Positions 16,827-25,784 are shown, numbered from the stretch's first letter. The stretch: DNA of 64,000 nucleotides from Solwaraspora sp. WMMD792 (GCF_029626105.1 NZ_JARUBH010000009.1:1984001-2048000), one strand, 5' to 3'. Numbers and translations: made by a program. Notes: a model not told the origin generated them from the letters alone.

Positions 16827-16857
16827 ACTATGCGATCTCAAGCGGCTCGAGATACAA
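16827..16857 (-). promoter_or_regulatory. MerR-type promoter with 19-bp spacer and operator dyad
   Basis: On the minus strand TTGTAT (16857-16852) and CATAGT (16832-16827) are separated by 19 bp, the elongated spacer that MerR proteins correct by twisting DNA. The spacer and flank hold the dyad ATCTCAAG-CGG-CTCGAGAT (16835-16853, one mismatch). The predicted start of transcription is only a few bases before the ATG at 16813, so the leader is very short. Confidence 0.75.
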
Positions 16858-16896
16858 GCTTCGTGAAGTCGCGCCGGCAGCGGTACGCCGGATTCG

Positions 16897-17415
16897 TTAC
16901 GCCGACTCCTGCGGCGCGGAACCGATCGGCTTGACCATCTGCTGAGCGGTGACCGTGAATCCGGTCGACTCGTACAGTCGGCGGGCCACCAGGTTGTCTC
17001 CGAAGACGTTCAACCCGAGCCGGGTGACTCCGCGCGCCGCCAGCACCGGCTCGACAGCGGCCAGGATGGCCCGCCCGTACCCGGTGCCGCGATGGGCGGT
17101 GTCCACCTCGATGCTGTAGATCCAGGCCGGCCGCTCCGGCTCTGCCGGATCCGGCAGCCCGACCCAGATCCAGCCGACCGGCCGCGCGTCGTCGGTGCCC
17201 GTCTCCCGCGCGACGAGGAACAGCATCCGATCGGTGGCCAGCCCGTCGGGCAGCAACTCGGCGTGCTGGCGGCGGGACTCGGTCAGTGCCGTCTCGGTGG
17301 TGGCCCGACCGGACCGCAGCAGGTCACCGGCATAACCCGCCACCAGTGCGGGAATCCGTACGTCGTACTCGCTCTGGGTCATCGGGTGCAGCGATACGGT
17401 ACGCGCGTCTGACAT
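16897..17415 (-). CDS. GNAT-family N-acetyltransferase
   Basis: Acetyl-CoA-dependent acetyltransferase, 172 aa. The acetyl-CoA pyrophosphate loop is R109-GTGYG114 followed by RAILAAVEPVLAARG, and the last strand-helix pair reads LGLNVFGDNLVARRLYESTGF, both standard for GNAT enzymes. The ATG at 17415 (MSDARTV) is used; a start at 17586 would run through the opposing promoter. Divergent from the ASCH fusion gene. The substrate is unknown. Confidence 0.85.
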   Translation of the reverse strand: MSDARTVSLHPMTQSEYDVRIPALVAGYAGDLLRSGRATTETALTESRRQHAELLPDGLATDRMLFLVARETGTDDARPVGWIWVGLPDPAEPERPAWIYSIEVDTAHRGTGYGRAILAAVEPVLAARGVTRLGLNVFGDNLVARRLYESTGFTVTAQQMVKPIGSAPQESA

Positions 17416-17526
17416 CGTCACCGGCACATCGTGGCGTACCTGGTCGTGTGCCGTCACGTCAATTGCGCGACGGTCGTCGGCCGGCAGCACACGATCGTGG
17501 GTGGGACCAGGCGGCACCGCCGCCAG

Positions 17527-17538
17527 TACACTGCCGCT
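17527..17538 (+). promoter_or_regulatory. Leaderless promoter -10 for the ASCH fusion gene
   Basis: TACACT at 17527-17532, then 6 nt, then GTG at 17539. There is no ribosome binding site. The spacing fixes both the transcript start and the start codon. Confidence 0.6.
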
Positions 17539-18720
17539 GTGGCGACCGAGGCGGACCGTGGTGGCGGTCAGAACCTGCCGCACCACCTCAACGACCTGCC
17601 GAAGGCCCAGTTCGCGTTCCCCGGGCCGCTACGCGACCGGCTGGTCGCGGCGATCCTCACCGGTGCGAAGACTTCCACGTCCGGGCTGCTGCTCGAGTAC
17701 CGGCACGAGGACGAGCCGCTGCCGGTCGCGGGGGACCGGTCCGTTCTGGTGGACTCGGCGGACCGGCCCTGCGCGGTGCTGGAGACCACCGAGGTACGGG
17801 TGGTCCCACTTGCCGAGGTGGACCTCGCTCACGCCATCGACGAAGGTGAAGGGTTCACCGACGTCGCCGGCTGGCGCCGCGCGCACATCGACTTCTGGCA
17901 GTCTGCGCCGATGCGGGCCGCTCTCGGTGACGAGACGTTCACTGTTGACGACCGGACGATGGTGGTGGCCGAACGGTTCCGGGTCGTGCAGCGGATCTGG
18001 CGGTCCGGCGAGGTGGCCCTCGCCTACGCCGCCGAAAGTCGAGCGGCGGTCGACGCGCTACGGGCCGTACCGGAGGCGGACTTTGACCGGCCGACCAGAT
18101 GCGCGCCGTGGACAGTCAAGGAACTGCTTGCGCACACCGTGATCGCGCTGTCCCGTACCGTCGAGATGCTCGACGACAGCGCACCCGCCGCCGGCCCCGA
18201 CGGCCCGGTGGACGCGGTCGGCTACTACACGCCCGACGCACGGTTCCGTCCCGATGCGGACGGTGGGCGGATCGCCGACGCTCAGCGGTGGGCGGCGGCT
18301 CGGACGGTTACCGCCGCTGTCGACGAGCTGGCGGCGCGGGCAGCGACCGCCACCGCTCGGGTCGCGGCGCAGCCGCCGGACCGCCTGGTCGTCACCCGGC
18401 ACGGTGACCTGATGACGCTGACCGACTTCCAGGCCACCCGGGTCGTCGAGCTCGCCGTCCACGGGGTCGACCTGGCCGACGGCCTCGGCATGGCGTCGTG
18501 GCTGACCGCCCAGGCGGCGGACCTGGTGGTGGCGCTGTCGGCGGGCACCACCCTGGCGCCGCTGCGGGCGGCGCGCCGATGGGACCGGCCGACATTGGTA
18601 CGCGCGGTCACCGGGCGGGTCGATTCAGGTGACGTGAACCCGGCGGAACTGCACCCGCAGGGGGTGCGCTCTCCGTTCTTCGGCGGCACGCACCGTCCCA
18701 CTGTGGTTGGCGAAGAGTAG
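17539..18720 (+). CDS. ASCH domain fused to mycothiol-dependent isomerase-like domain
   Basis: Two-domain protein of 393 aa. Residues 23-150 form an ASCH domain (PUA-like fold, RNA or nucleotide binding) with the motif TGAKTSTSG at 41-49 and FTVDDRTMVVAERFRVVQ at its end. Residues 158-393 match the maleylpyruvate isomerase/DinB-like family that often uses mycothiol: a four-helix core with CAPWTVKELLAHTVIAL and the conserved later AVHGVDLADGL. The GTG at 17539 is set by the -10 box 6 nt upstream, although an in-frame ATG exists at 17431. A joint role for the two domains is not known to me. Confidence 0.8.
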   Translation: MATEADRGGGQNLPHHLNDLPKAQFAFPGPLRDRLVAAILTGAKTSTSGLLLEYRHEDEPLPVAGDRSVLVDSADRPCAVLETTEVRVVPLAEVDLAHAIDEGEGFTDVAGWRRAHIDFWQSAPMRAALGDETFTVDDRTMVVAERFRVVQRIWRSGEVALAYAAESRAAVDALRAVPEADFDRPTRCAPWTVKELLAHTVIALSRTVEMLDDSAPAAGPDGPVDAVGYYTPDARFRPDADGGRIADAQRWAAARTVTAAVDELAARAATATARVAAQPPDRLVVTRHGDLMTLTDFQATRVVELAVHGVDLADGLGMASWLTAQAADLVVALSAGTTLAPLRAARRWDRPTLVRAVTGRVDSGDVNPAELHPQGVRSPFFGGTHRPTVVGEE

Positions 18721-18763
18721 CGGGACCGACCTGCCCTCGAAGCGCCTTGCGACTGCCCGTAGG

Positions 18764-18793
18764 TTGACAGCGACAAGGCCACAACGAGACCCT
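18764..18793 (+). promoter_or_regulatory. Possible promoter for the HhH membrane protein
   Basis: A perfect TTGACA (18764-18769) is followed after 18 nt by the weak -10 match GACCCT (18788-18793), 35 nt before the GTG start. Confidence 0.4.
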
Positions 18794-18828
18794 TTCGCGA
18801 TTCTGACTTTTGGTGCTGGAGGTTTGCC

Positions 18829-19575
18829 GTGGACTGGTCCCTCGGGAACATACTGATTCTGCTGGTCGTGGTGTTGCTCGGTGCAGTCGCCGGGTGGCTC
18901 GTGATGAGCCGCCGGTCCGCCGCCGGCAAGGACGCCCCGGTGAAGCCCGAGGCTACTGCCGTGGCCGAGCCGCCGACTGCTACCTCGGAGGAGCCGTCGG
19001 CGGCCGAACCGGCCCGTCCGGAGCCCGCATCGCCGGCCGATCCGGTCAAGACCGAGCCCGCCACCGAGGTTCCCGCCGAGCCCGGCGCGATCGCCTCGGC
19101 CGAGCCGGTCAGTGTCGAGCCCACCGCCGACAAGCCGGTCGACCCCGAGCCGGTCGACCCCGAGCCGGTCGACCCCGAGCCGGCGCCGGCCGCTGATCCT
19201 GCTCCCGCGACGCCGGCCGCCGCCGTTGAGCCCGCTGCCGCCGCCGTCGAGCCTGCCGCTGCTGGACCCGCTGTCGACCCGCCCGCTGCCGAGCCGTCCA
19301 CTGCCGAGCCGTCCACTGCCGAGCCGTCCACTGCCGAGCCGTCCACTGCCGCCGAGCCGGGGCCGGCGGACGACTTCCGACGCATCGAGGGCATCGGGCC
19401 GAAGATGGCCGCCGCCCTGCAGTCCGCCGGGATCCGCACGTACGAGCAGTTGGGCGCGACCGACGAGGCGGCGCTGCGCGCGGCGGTACGCGCCGCCGGC
19501 GTACGGGCCACCGCCAGCCTGCCGACCTGGCCGGCCAAGGCCCGGGAGCTGGCGGCGGCCCGCTCCGCGACCTGA
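18829..19575 (+). CDS. Membrane-anchored protein with repetitive linker and helix-hairpin-helix domain
   Basis: One N-terminal membrane helix (ILILLVVVLLGAVAGWLV, residues 8-25), then a linker of about 150 residues rich in Pro, Ala and Glu, then a C-terminal domain of 65 residues with helix-hairpin-helix pattern (FRRIEGIGPKMAAALQSAGI, then YEQLGATDEAALRAAV). This last domain resembles the HhH modules found beside ribosomal L21-like and polymerase domains, which bind DNA non-specifically. The linker has exact short repeats: PVDPE three times and PSTAE four times. GTG start with GGAGGT upstream. With the N terminus in the membrane and a short cytoplasmic N end, the orientation of the tail is uncertain. 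Confidence 0.78.
   Translation: MDWSLGNILILLVVVLLGAVAGWLVMSRRSAAGKDAPVKPEATAVAEPPTATSEEPSAAEPARPEPASPADPVKTEPATEVPAEPGAIASAEPVSVEPTADKPVDPEPVDPEPVDPEPAPAADPAPATPAAAVEPAAAAVEPAAAGPAVDPPAAEPSTAEPSTAEPSTAEPSTAAEPGPADDFRRIEGIGPKMAAALQSAGIRTYEQLGATDEAALRAAVRAAGVRATASLPTWPAKARELAAARSAT
19135..19179 (+). repeat. Three tandem 15-bp units inside the linker
   Basis: Unit CCGGTCGACCCCGAG is repeated exactly at 19135-19149, 19150-19164 and 19165-19179 and encodes Pro-Val-Asp-Pro-Glu. Being in frame, changes in copy number would alter linker length without a frameshift. Confidence 0.9.
19291..19350 (+). repeat. Four tandem 15-bp units inside the linker
   Basis: Unit GAGCCGTCCACTGCC is repeated exactly four times (19291-19350) and encodes Glu-Pro-Ser-Thr-Ala. 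Perfect identity at synonymous sites suggests recent slippage expansion. Confidence 0.9.
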
Positions 19576-19735
19576 CCGGGTACGGCCCGACAGCCAGAGT
19601 GGACCGACGTGGAGTGACCTAGGTCCCGGCGATCAGGGACGTACGGCGGCAGTGTTCGATCACCGTACCGCGTGACGATGAGGTCGAGCACCGGCGGCAG
19701 GGTGCCGCCGGTGCCGACCGAACGAGGTGATCGGC

Positions 19736-22381
19736 ATGACCGCAGTCGTCCAGGTGCACACCAAGCCGGCCGCGCCGGCCGAGACAGAGGTCGCGATCGA
19801 CGCTCTCGTCTCGGCCGCGTCCAAGGCACTCGACGACTACGCCGAATTCGACCAGCAGCGGATCGACACGATCGTCGGCAAGGCGTCGGTCGCCGCGCTC
19901 GGCCGACACAGCGACCTGGCCCGGCTGGCAGTGCAGGAGACCGGCCGCGGCGTCTTCGAGGACAAAGCGGTGAAGAACATCTTCGCCTGCGAACACGTCA
20001 CACACAGCATGGCGGCGCTGAAGACGGTCGGCGTGGTCGGCCGTGACGACATCAGCGGCATCGTCGAGATCGCCGAACCGGTCGGCGTCATCTGCGGCGT
20101 CACCCCGGTCACCAACCCGACGTCGACGACGATCTTCAAGGCCCTGCTGGCGTTGAAGACCCGCAACCCGATCATCTTCGCCTTTCATCCGGCGGCCCAG
20201 CGGTGCAGCGCCGAAGCGGCCCGGGTGGTCCGCGACGCGGCGGTCGCCGCCGGCGCGCCGGCGCACTGCATTCAGTGGATCGAGCATCCGTCGGTCGCGG
20301 CGACCGGGGCGCTGATGCGCCACGACGGGGTCGCGCTGATCCTCGCCACCGGTGGCAACGGCATGGTGCGGGCCGCGTACTCGGCGGGCAAGCCGGCGCT
20401 GGGCGTCGGCGCCGGGAACGTCCCCGCCTACCTGGAGCGGACCGCGAAACTGGCCCGGGCGGTCAACGACGTGGTGCTGTCCAAGGCGTTCGACAACGGC
20501 ATGGTCTGCGCCTCGGAGCAGGCGGTCATCGTCGATGACGACATCTACGAGCCGGCGATGGCCGAGTTCGCGAAGCTGCACGCGCACCGGGCGACAGCGC
20601 AGCAGAAACGCCAACTGGAGGAGCTGCTGTTCGGTGCCGCCGCCGGGTCGGCGGGCTGCGCCGGAGCCAAACTCAACCCGGCGGTCGTCGGGCAGTCCCC
20701 GGTGTGGATCGCGCAGCAGGCCGGGTTCACCGTGCCGGCCGACACGTCGATCATCCTGGTCGAGGTCGACCAGGTCGGCCCGGCCGAGCCGTTGACCAGG
20801 GAGAAGCTCTGCCCGGTGCTGGCGGTGTTGCGTGCCGACGGGCACGCCGACGGCATCCGGTACGCCGAGCAGATGGTCGAGTTCCACGGGCTCGGCCACA
20901 GCGCGGTCATCCACACCGGCGACGCCGCCCTCGCCGAGGAGTTCGGCCGGCGGGTCAGGGCGGTACGGATCATCTGGAACGCGCCGGCCTCGCAGGGCGC
21001 GATCGGTGACATGTACAACGCGATCGCGCCGTCGTTGACGCTGGGTTGCGGCAGCTATGGGCGCAACTCGGTGTCGAGCAATGTGACCGCCGTCCACCTG
21101 CTCAACATCAAGCGGGTGGCGAGGCGAACCAACAACCTGCAGTGGTTCAAGGTGCCGCCGAAGATCTACTTCGAGCCACACGCGATCCGCTACCTGGCCG
21201 ACATGCCGGACCTGCACCGGGTCACCGTAGTCACCGACGCGACGATGACCCGGCTCGGGTTCGTCGACCGGATCCTTACCGTGCTGCAGGGCCGGTCCGA
21301 ACGGGTCGCACTGCAGATCATCGACACCGTCGAACCGGAGCCGAGCATCCGTACCGTGGACGCTGGCGCCGAACAGATGCGCCACTTCCGGCCGGACACC
21401 ATCATCGCCCTCGGCGGCGGTTCAGTGATGGACGCGGCCAAGGTGATGTGGCTGCGCTACGAACACCCCGGCGTGGTCTTCGCCGACATGCGGGAGAAGT
21501 TCTTCGACATCCGCAAGCGGGCGTTCACCTTCCCGGCCCCGGGCGAGTTGGCCAAGCTGGTCTGCATCCCGACCACGTCGGGCACCGGGGCCGAGGTCAC
21601 CCCGTTCGCGGTGATCACCGACACGGTGACCGGCAAGAAGTACCCGCTGGCCGACTACGCGCTCACCCCGAACGTGGCGATCATCGACCCGGTGCTCGCC
21701 GCCGACCTGCCGGCGGTGGTGACCGCCGACAGCGGCTTCGACGCGTTGACCCACGCCACCGAGTCGTACGTGTCGGTGTACGCCAACGACTACACCGACG
21801 GGCTCGCCCTGCAGGCGATCCGGCTGATCTTCGCCTACCTGGAGCAGGCGGTGCGGGACGGTGCCGCCGACCCCGAGGCCCGGGAGAAGATGCACAACGC
21901 CGGCACCATCGCCGGGATGGCGTTCGGCAACGCCTTTCTCGGCATCGTGCACGCCATGTCGCACACCCTCGGTGCGACGTTCCACATCGCCCACGGTCGG
22001 ACCAACGCGATCCTGATGCCGCACGTGATCCGTTACAACGGGGCGCGGCCCGGCAAGCTGTCCGGCTGGCCGAAGTACGAGAACTACCGGGCTCCGGAAC
22101 GGTTCCAGGAGATTGCCCGGATGCTCGGCCTTCCGGCGGCCACTCCCGCCGAAGGCGTCGAGTCGTACGCCGCCGCTGTGGAACGGCTACGCGACGCGGT
22201 CGGCATCGAGCCGTCGTTCCAGGCGGTCGGGGTCGACGAGGCGTCGTTCCTGGCCAGTCTGCCGCAGCAGGCGGTCAACGCGTACGAGGACCAGTGCGCA
22301 CCGGCCAACCCGCGGATGCCGATGCTCGACGACATGCAGGAGATCATGCGTACCGCGTACTACGGCGCGGCCGGTCGTTGA
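19736..22381 (+). CDS. adhE: Bifunctional acetaldehyde-CoA/alcohol dehydrogenase AdhE
   Basis: Two fused enzymes in 881 aa that reduce acetyl-CoA to ethanol through acetaldehyde using NADH. The N-terminal half is a CoA-acylating aldehyde dehydrogenase with catalytic C258 (NGMVCASEQ). The C-terminal half is an iron-dependent alcohol dehydrogenase with the NAD-binding GGGS near residue 561, [14 protein letters not shown], and the iron-binding histidines in [16 protein letters not shown] near 738-752. The length equals that of fermentative AdhE. The ATG at 19736 is preceded by AGGTGA; a GTG at 19727 is an alternative. In a mostly aerobic actinomycete it may serve oxygen-limited survival. A strong hairpin follows. 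Confidence 0.95.
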   Translation: MTAVVQVHTKPAAPAETEVAIDALVSAASKALDDYAEFDQQRIDTIVGKASVAALGRHSDLARLAVQETGRGVFEDKAVKNIFACEHVTHSMAALKTVGVVGRDDISGIVEIAEPVGVICGVTPVTNPTSTTIFKALLALKTRNPIIFAFHPAAQRCSAEAARVVRDAAVAAGAPAHCIQWIEHPSVAATGALMRHDGVALILATGGNGMVRAAYSAGKPALGVGAGNVPAYLERTAKLARAVNDVVLSKAFDNGMVCASEQAVIVDDDIYEPAMAEFAKLHAHRATAQQKRQLEELLFGAAAGSAGCAGAKLNPAVVGQSPVWIAQQAGFTVPADTSIILVEVDQVGPAEPLTREKLCPVLAVLRADGHADGIRYAEQMVEFHGLGHSAVIHTGDAALAEEFGRRVRAVRIIWNAPASQGAIGDMYNAIAPSLTLGCGSYGRNSVSSNVTAVHLLNIKRVARRTNNLQWFKVPPKIYFEPHAIRYLADMPDLHRVTVVTDATMTRLGFVDRILTVLQGRSERVALQIIDTVEPEPSIRTVDAGAEQMRHFRPDTIIALGGGSVMDAAKVMWLRYEHPGVVFADMREKFFDIRKRAFTFPAPGELAKLVCIPTTSGTGAEVTPFAVITDTVTGKKYPLADYALTPNVAIIDPVLAADLPAVVTADSGFDALTHATESYVSVYANDYTDGLALQAIRLIFAYLEQAVRDGAADPEAREKMHNAGTIAGMAFGNAFLGIVHAMSHTLGATFHIAHGRTNAILMPHVIRYNGARPGKLSGWPKYENYRAPERFQEIARMLGLPAATPAEGVESYAAAVERLRDAVGIEPSFQAVGVDEASFLASLPQQAVNAYEDQCAPANPRMPMLDDMQEIMRTAYYGAAGR

Positions 22382-22390
22382 TCGTCTCCG

Positions 22391-22421
22391 GTCCGGCTGC
22401 GGCACGCTGCCGCAGCCGGAC
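22391..22421. terminator. Hairpin terminator after adhE
   Basis: Perfect 14-bp stem (22391-22404 with 22408-22421, arm GTCCGGCTGCGGCA) with a 3-nt loop, between adhE and the converging minus-strand gene. Confidence 0.85.
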
Positions 22422-22450
22422 GTGGCGCGCCTGCCCATCGGCCCCGGCGG

Positions 22451-23083
22451 TCACTGTTGCTCGGGGAACGCCACACAGTTGGCGCAGCCCGGACTTGGCA
22501 CGGGCAACTCGGTCTGCTCATCGAGGGTGATCGCTCTGTCGACCAGTGGGTGGTCGACCGGGATCGACCGGGCGGCCACCGTGCCGTCCGGCTCACCGAC
22601 GAGTTCGACGCAGGCCAGGCGGACCTGCTCCGAGCGCATCAGACAGACGCCCCGGTTCGCCGGTGGCGCCCCACCTGGAAACACGATCCGTACCGGCGAG
22701 GCGTCGGTCGGGTGGTAGGGCACCAACTGGGTGCGGTAGACGAAGGTCGGCCCGTCGTCGGGGCGGAACACCGCGACCCCGAACCGGTATTTGTCCTTGT
22801 AGGTGGTGCAGAGCGTCGCCTCGCCCGGCAGCACCGGACCGAGGTCCGGGTCCGCGACGAGGCCGCTCAACTGGCCGGCGGCGCAGCCAGCCGGAGTCCA
22901 CCAGTCCGTGATGGCCGGCTCGCTGGTGGGGATCGGCGAAGCCGAAGCCGTCCATGACGGCGTCGGCGTACCTGCGGACACGGGCGTGGCGGACACGCTG
23001 GCGGTCGACAGCCACGCCAGGGTAGCTGCCATCAGGATCGTCGCGGCCGTCATCACGGCGGTCCGGCGAGGTGTGGGGGTCAA
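22451..23083 (-). CDS. Exported protein of unknown function
   Basis: 210-residue protein with a probable signal peptide (MTPTPRRTAVMTAATILMAA then more hydrophobic residues to about 30), a Ser/Thr/Pro-rich spacer and a soluble domain with five or six cysteines (AGCAAGQ, ATLCTTYK, GVCLMRSEQVRLACVEL, PGCANCVAF). The cysteines suggest disulfides outside the cell. I do not recognise the family. The TTG at 23083 follows GGAGGAGGAA and overlaps the stop of the LuxR-type regulator in a TTGA tetranucleotide, so it is translated with it; an ATG at 23053 is an alternative. Confidence 0.7.
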   Translation of the reverse strand: MTPTPRRTAVMTAATILMAATLAWLSTASVSATPVSAGTPTPSWTASASPIPTSEPAITDWWTPAGCAAGQLSGLVADPDLGPVLPGEATLCTTYKDKYRFGVAVFRPDDGPTFVYRTQLVPYHPTDASPVRIVFPGGAPPANRGVCLMRSEQVRLACVELVGEPDGTVAARSIPVDHPLVDRAITLDEQTELPVPSPGCANCVAFPEQQ

Positions 23084-24156
23084 TGGGATTCCTCCTCCGG
23101 TGCGGACGTTTCCGCGTGGGACGACGAGCGGGGTGCCGCGGTACGGGTGGGCGGAGCCAGGGCGACCACACCCGTGGCGCCGAGCAGGATCGCCAACTGG
23201 AAGCGGTTCTCCACGCCGAGGCGGTCCATCAGGTTGCGCATCGTGTACGCGACGGTGCGCAGGCTCAGCCGCAGTTCCTCGGCGGCGGAGGCGTCGGTGT
23301 GCCCGGCGGCGAGGAGTGCGACCAGCGCCTGCTCACGGGGGGTCAGTGTGATCGCAGGTCTCCCTCCTGGACCGGACCGGTGCGCCCGCGCCCACAGCTG
23401 GTCGAACAGGTCGCACAGTTGGCGGACCGCGACCGGGTCCACCAGCTCGACGTATCCGGCCTCGAAGTCGAGCGGATCGACGGGGAACAGCGCGACGCGT
23501 CGGTCGTAGACCAGCAGTTTGATCGGCGGGTCGGGCAGCTCCCGGACCCGTTCGGGGTCGGCCGCGTCGAGCTGGGCGAGATGCTCGACGCTGTGGTCGT
23601 CGACGGTGGGCGGCCGCTGCAGCACCCGCACCCGGATGCCCCGGTCCAGTTGGCTGCGGTCCAGTGGGATCGCCTCCGCCGAGGCCGCCGCGCTGATCAC
23701 TTCGGTGTTGATGGCCAGGTGTTCGTGTCGTTCGGCGGCGACCAGCCGCCGCACCCGGTCGCGGGCGGCGGTCCGGCTGCCCAGGCTGCGTACCGCCGGG
23801 TCGTCCGGGCCGGGCAGGTCGATGCCGTGCACGGTACGGAAATGCTGGCGCCAGACGTCCTGCCGCCGTACCGGCCGCGCGGGCCGGCGTAGCCGCGCGA
23901 TGACCGGACCCGCTGGCAGCGGCCGCCAGCCGGCAGCGGTCGGCACCGCCGCCGCCAGGCCGTTCAGTTCGTCGAGCGCGACCTTGACGCGTTTGCGGGT
24001 CAGCCCCAGCTCATGGGCGAGCTGGCCGCTGCTGCGGGCACCGAACATGGTCAGCGCCCGGTAGACCAGATCGGCATCGGGTGAGGCGCCCCACCGGGTC
24101 AGTTGTGCAACCGCGGTCGGGCCGTGCGTCCTGATGGTCCCCGTTCCCCGTGTCAC
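23080..24156 (-). CDS. LuxR-type regulator with TrmB-like N-terminal winged helix
   Basis: DNA-binding regulator of about 358 aa. The C-terminal region (around TLTPREQALVALLAAGHTDA) is a LuxR/NarL helix-turn-helix with the usual recognition helix (SLRTVAYTMRNLMDRLGV). The N-terminal 60 residues look like a TrmB-type winged helix (SGQLAHELGLTRKRVKVALD), and the middle section is a phospholipase-D-like or helix-backbone domain common in actinomycete regulators of this layout. The start is uncertain: an open frame reaches 24336, but the first 60 residues of that version are arginine-rich and unlike the family, so I use GTG 24156. It is coupled to a small exported protein gene. Confidence 0.75.
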   Translation of the reverse strand: MTRGTGTIRTHGPTAVAQLTRWGASPDADLVYRALTMFGARSSGQLAHELGLTRKRVKVALDELNGLAAAVPTAAGWRPLPAGPVIARLRRPARPVRRQDVWRQHFRTVHGIDLPGPDDPAVRSLGSRTAARDRVRRLVAAERHEHLAINTEVISAAASAEAIPLDRSQLDRGIRVRVLQRPPTVDDHSVEHLAQLDAADPERVRELPDPPIKLLVYDRRVALFPVDPLDFEAGYVELVDPVAVRQLCDLFDQLWARAHRSGPGGRPAITLTPREQALVALLAAGHTDASAAEELRLSLRTVAYTMRNLMDRLGVENRFQLAILLGATGVVALAPPTRTAAPRSSSHAETSAPEEESH

Positions 24157-24354
24157 GCCGGTCAGCTCAGCACAGAAACGCCGCAGGAGAGAAGACCACG
24201 GCACCGGACGGTTGCGCGATTGTGCAATCGGTTCGCGCCGTCCTTGTCGAACCGGGCGCCGATAGGTGATCGTGATCCGGGCAGGCGCGCGTTCGGGGGC
24301 GTCGCTTGTCGGCCGCCGGATCGCGATGGCCGACAAGCGACGGCACCACGGCGG

Positions 24355-24768
24355 TCAGGACGTCGGGGCCGACTTTCCCCAGCGGGGGGCGGCGAACCAC
24401 AGCCCGGCGAGCCGGTCCGGCGGCGCGGCCAGGCCCGGACCGCCGGCCGCGATCCACTCGGCGACACTCGACAGTGACGTCTCGTCGAGCACACCGCCGA
24501 GCCACACCGGGCGGGCGCCCAGTCGGCGGGCCAGCGCCGCCGGCTGCACGACTACCACGTTGGACCGGTCACAGGCGTTGAGGCAGTCGGACACCCGTAC
24601 CGACCCGGCGGCGCGCAGGATGTCGAGCTGCCGGTCGTGGTCGACGTCCGGGTGTTTGCGACGGGTGCCGCAACAGCAGCCCCGGCAGACGGTCACCCGG
24701 ACGGGGCGCCCGGCCGCCGGGCCCGCCGGGCCGTGCTCCGGGCCCGCCGCGCCGTCGTCCGCCGTCAC
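24355..24768 (-). CDS. (2Fe-2S) ferredoxin-domain protein of the cobalt operon
   Basis: 137-residue thioredoxin-like [2Fe-2S] ferredoxin-type protein. Cluster ligands are probably within CRGCCCGTRRKH and SDCLNACDRSNVVVV. The pattern is like the (2Fe-2S) proteins found next to cobalamin and cobalt-transport genes. It starts at GTG 24768, overlapping the CbtA stop (GTGA), and is the third gene of the riboswitch-controlled cbtB-cbtA operon. A role in metal delivery or redox support of corrin synthesis is inferred from context. Confidence 0.82.
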   Translation of the reverse strand: MTADDGAAGPEHGPAGPAAGRPVRVTVCRGCCCGTRRKHPDVDHDRQLDILRAAGSVRVSDCLNACDRSNVVVVQPAALARRLGARPVWLGGVLDETSLSSVAEWIAAGGPGLAAPPDRLAGLWFAAPRWGKSAPTS

Positions 24769-25523
24769 GCGACGTCGGCGAGCGTGGACCGCCGACCACC
24801 GGTCCGGGCCGGGATGAGCAGCAGTCCGAACACCACCCCGAGGACCGTCCACATCGTGGCGAGCTGGGCCAGCGAGGCGAGTCGGAATTCCCACAGCAGC
24901 GCCGCCGGGATGTCGGCGGGCACGTCGACCCCGGTGGCCGGCCAGAGCGCCAGCAGCAGGGCGTACCCGACGACGGCCAGCGCCGCCGCGACCACCGTCC
25001 GGTAGGGTGCCGGCCGCGCCCAGCCGGTCAGCCGCCGGTGGGTCAGCAGCGCCAGCCAGGTGACGGCGGCCGCGGCGATGATGAACGACAGATACTGTCC
25101 GGTGCGCTGGTTGACGGTGTCCGGGTCGCCGACGCCCGGCGGGTTGGCCGGGAAGTGGATCGCCGGTAGCAGCGCCACCACGACGAAGCCGAGCCCGGCG
25201 AGCAGCCCCACCCGGCGGAAGTCGTCGCGGCCGGGCAGCAGGTGCCGGGTCGCCGCGAAGACCACGGCGACGATCAACGCCAGGCACAGCGCCACCGCTA
25301 CGGTGGCGACCAGCCCGCCGAAGACCTGCATGGCCCGACCGACCAACTCCTCGTCGTGACTGTGTCCGGCCGTGCCGGTCGCCGTGCGGGCCTCCTCGAC
25401 GACCAGCGCCGACTCGATCCGTGGTTCGACGATCAGCAGGGCCGCCACCGCTCCCGCCGCGCCGGCGGCCGCACCGGCGAGCAGGCCGCGGCCCAGCACC
25501 GCGCCGAACGGGTAGGTGCTCAT
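24765..25523 (-). CDS. cbtA: CbtA cobalt transporter subunit
   Basis: Membrane protein with about seven helices (252 aa from ATG 25523). It has the CbtA features: a first helix rich in Gly/Ala (GRGLLAGAAAGAAGAVAALL), an acidic/histidine loop after it (TAGHSHDEEL), and the signature HFPANPPGVGDP. CbtA and CbtB are predicted cobalt importers seen behind cobalamin riboswitches. It lies 16 bp after cbtB. A start at 25607 would overlap cbtB and is rejected. Confidence 0.9.
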   Translation of the reverse strand: MSTYPFGAVLGRGLLAGAAAGAAGAVAALLIVEPRIESALVVEEARTATGTAGHSHDEELVGRAMQVFGGLVATVAVALCLALIVAVVFAATRHLLPGRDDFRRVGLLAGLGFVVVALLPAIHFPANPPGVGDPDTVNQRTGQYLSFIIAAAAVTWLALLTHRRLTGWARPAPYRTVVAAALAVVGYALLLALWPATGVDVPADIPAALLWEFRLASLAQLATMWTVLGVVFGLLLIPARTGGRRSTLADVA

Positions 25524-25539
25524 CGGAGCTGGCCGCCGC

Positions 25540-25740
25540 TCAGTGGCACGGTACGCCGAGGGCGTGCCGGCCGTCGTGGGTGAACTCGTGCACGAACTCG
25601 GCGGCACCGGCCAGCACCAGCCCGTTGTCCTGCGCGACCAGGTAGATGACGACCGCCGCGACGGCGGCCAGCAACCAACCGGCGAGCGGTACGCGGATGG
25701 CGGTGGTGGTGACCTCGCCGCCGACAGAAGGTGCAGTCAT
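25540..25740 (-). CDS. cbtB: CbtB cobalt transporter small subunit
   Basis: 66-residue single-helix membrane protein. The C terminus EFTHDGRHALGVPCH is the histidine-rich CbtB signature thought to bind cobalt outside or at the membrane face; the helix is WLLAAVAAVVIYLVAQ. The ATG at 25740 is preceded by GAGAGGA about 9 nt upstream. First gene of the operon and directly behind a cobalamin riboswitch. Confidence 0.9.
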   Translation of the reverse strand: MTAPSVGGEVTTTAIRVPLAGWLLAAVAAVVIYLVAQDNGLVLAGAAEFVHEFTHDGRHALGVPCH

Positions 25741-25784
25741 GCCAGGAAATCCTCTCGTCCATGCCTCGTGGCGATGCGGTGCGT

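Noticed and set aside
16814-16828. GTG at 16828 as start of the MerR gene
   Set aside because: It lies inside the predicted -10 box, and the family normally opens at the MNELYPIG methionine.
19660-19675. Inverted repeat TCAC-N8-GTGA upstream of adhE, considered as a Rex-type redox operator
   Set aside because: The arms are only 4 bp and lack the TTGTGAA core of Rex sites; such repeats are expected by chance.
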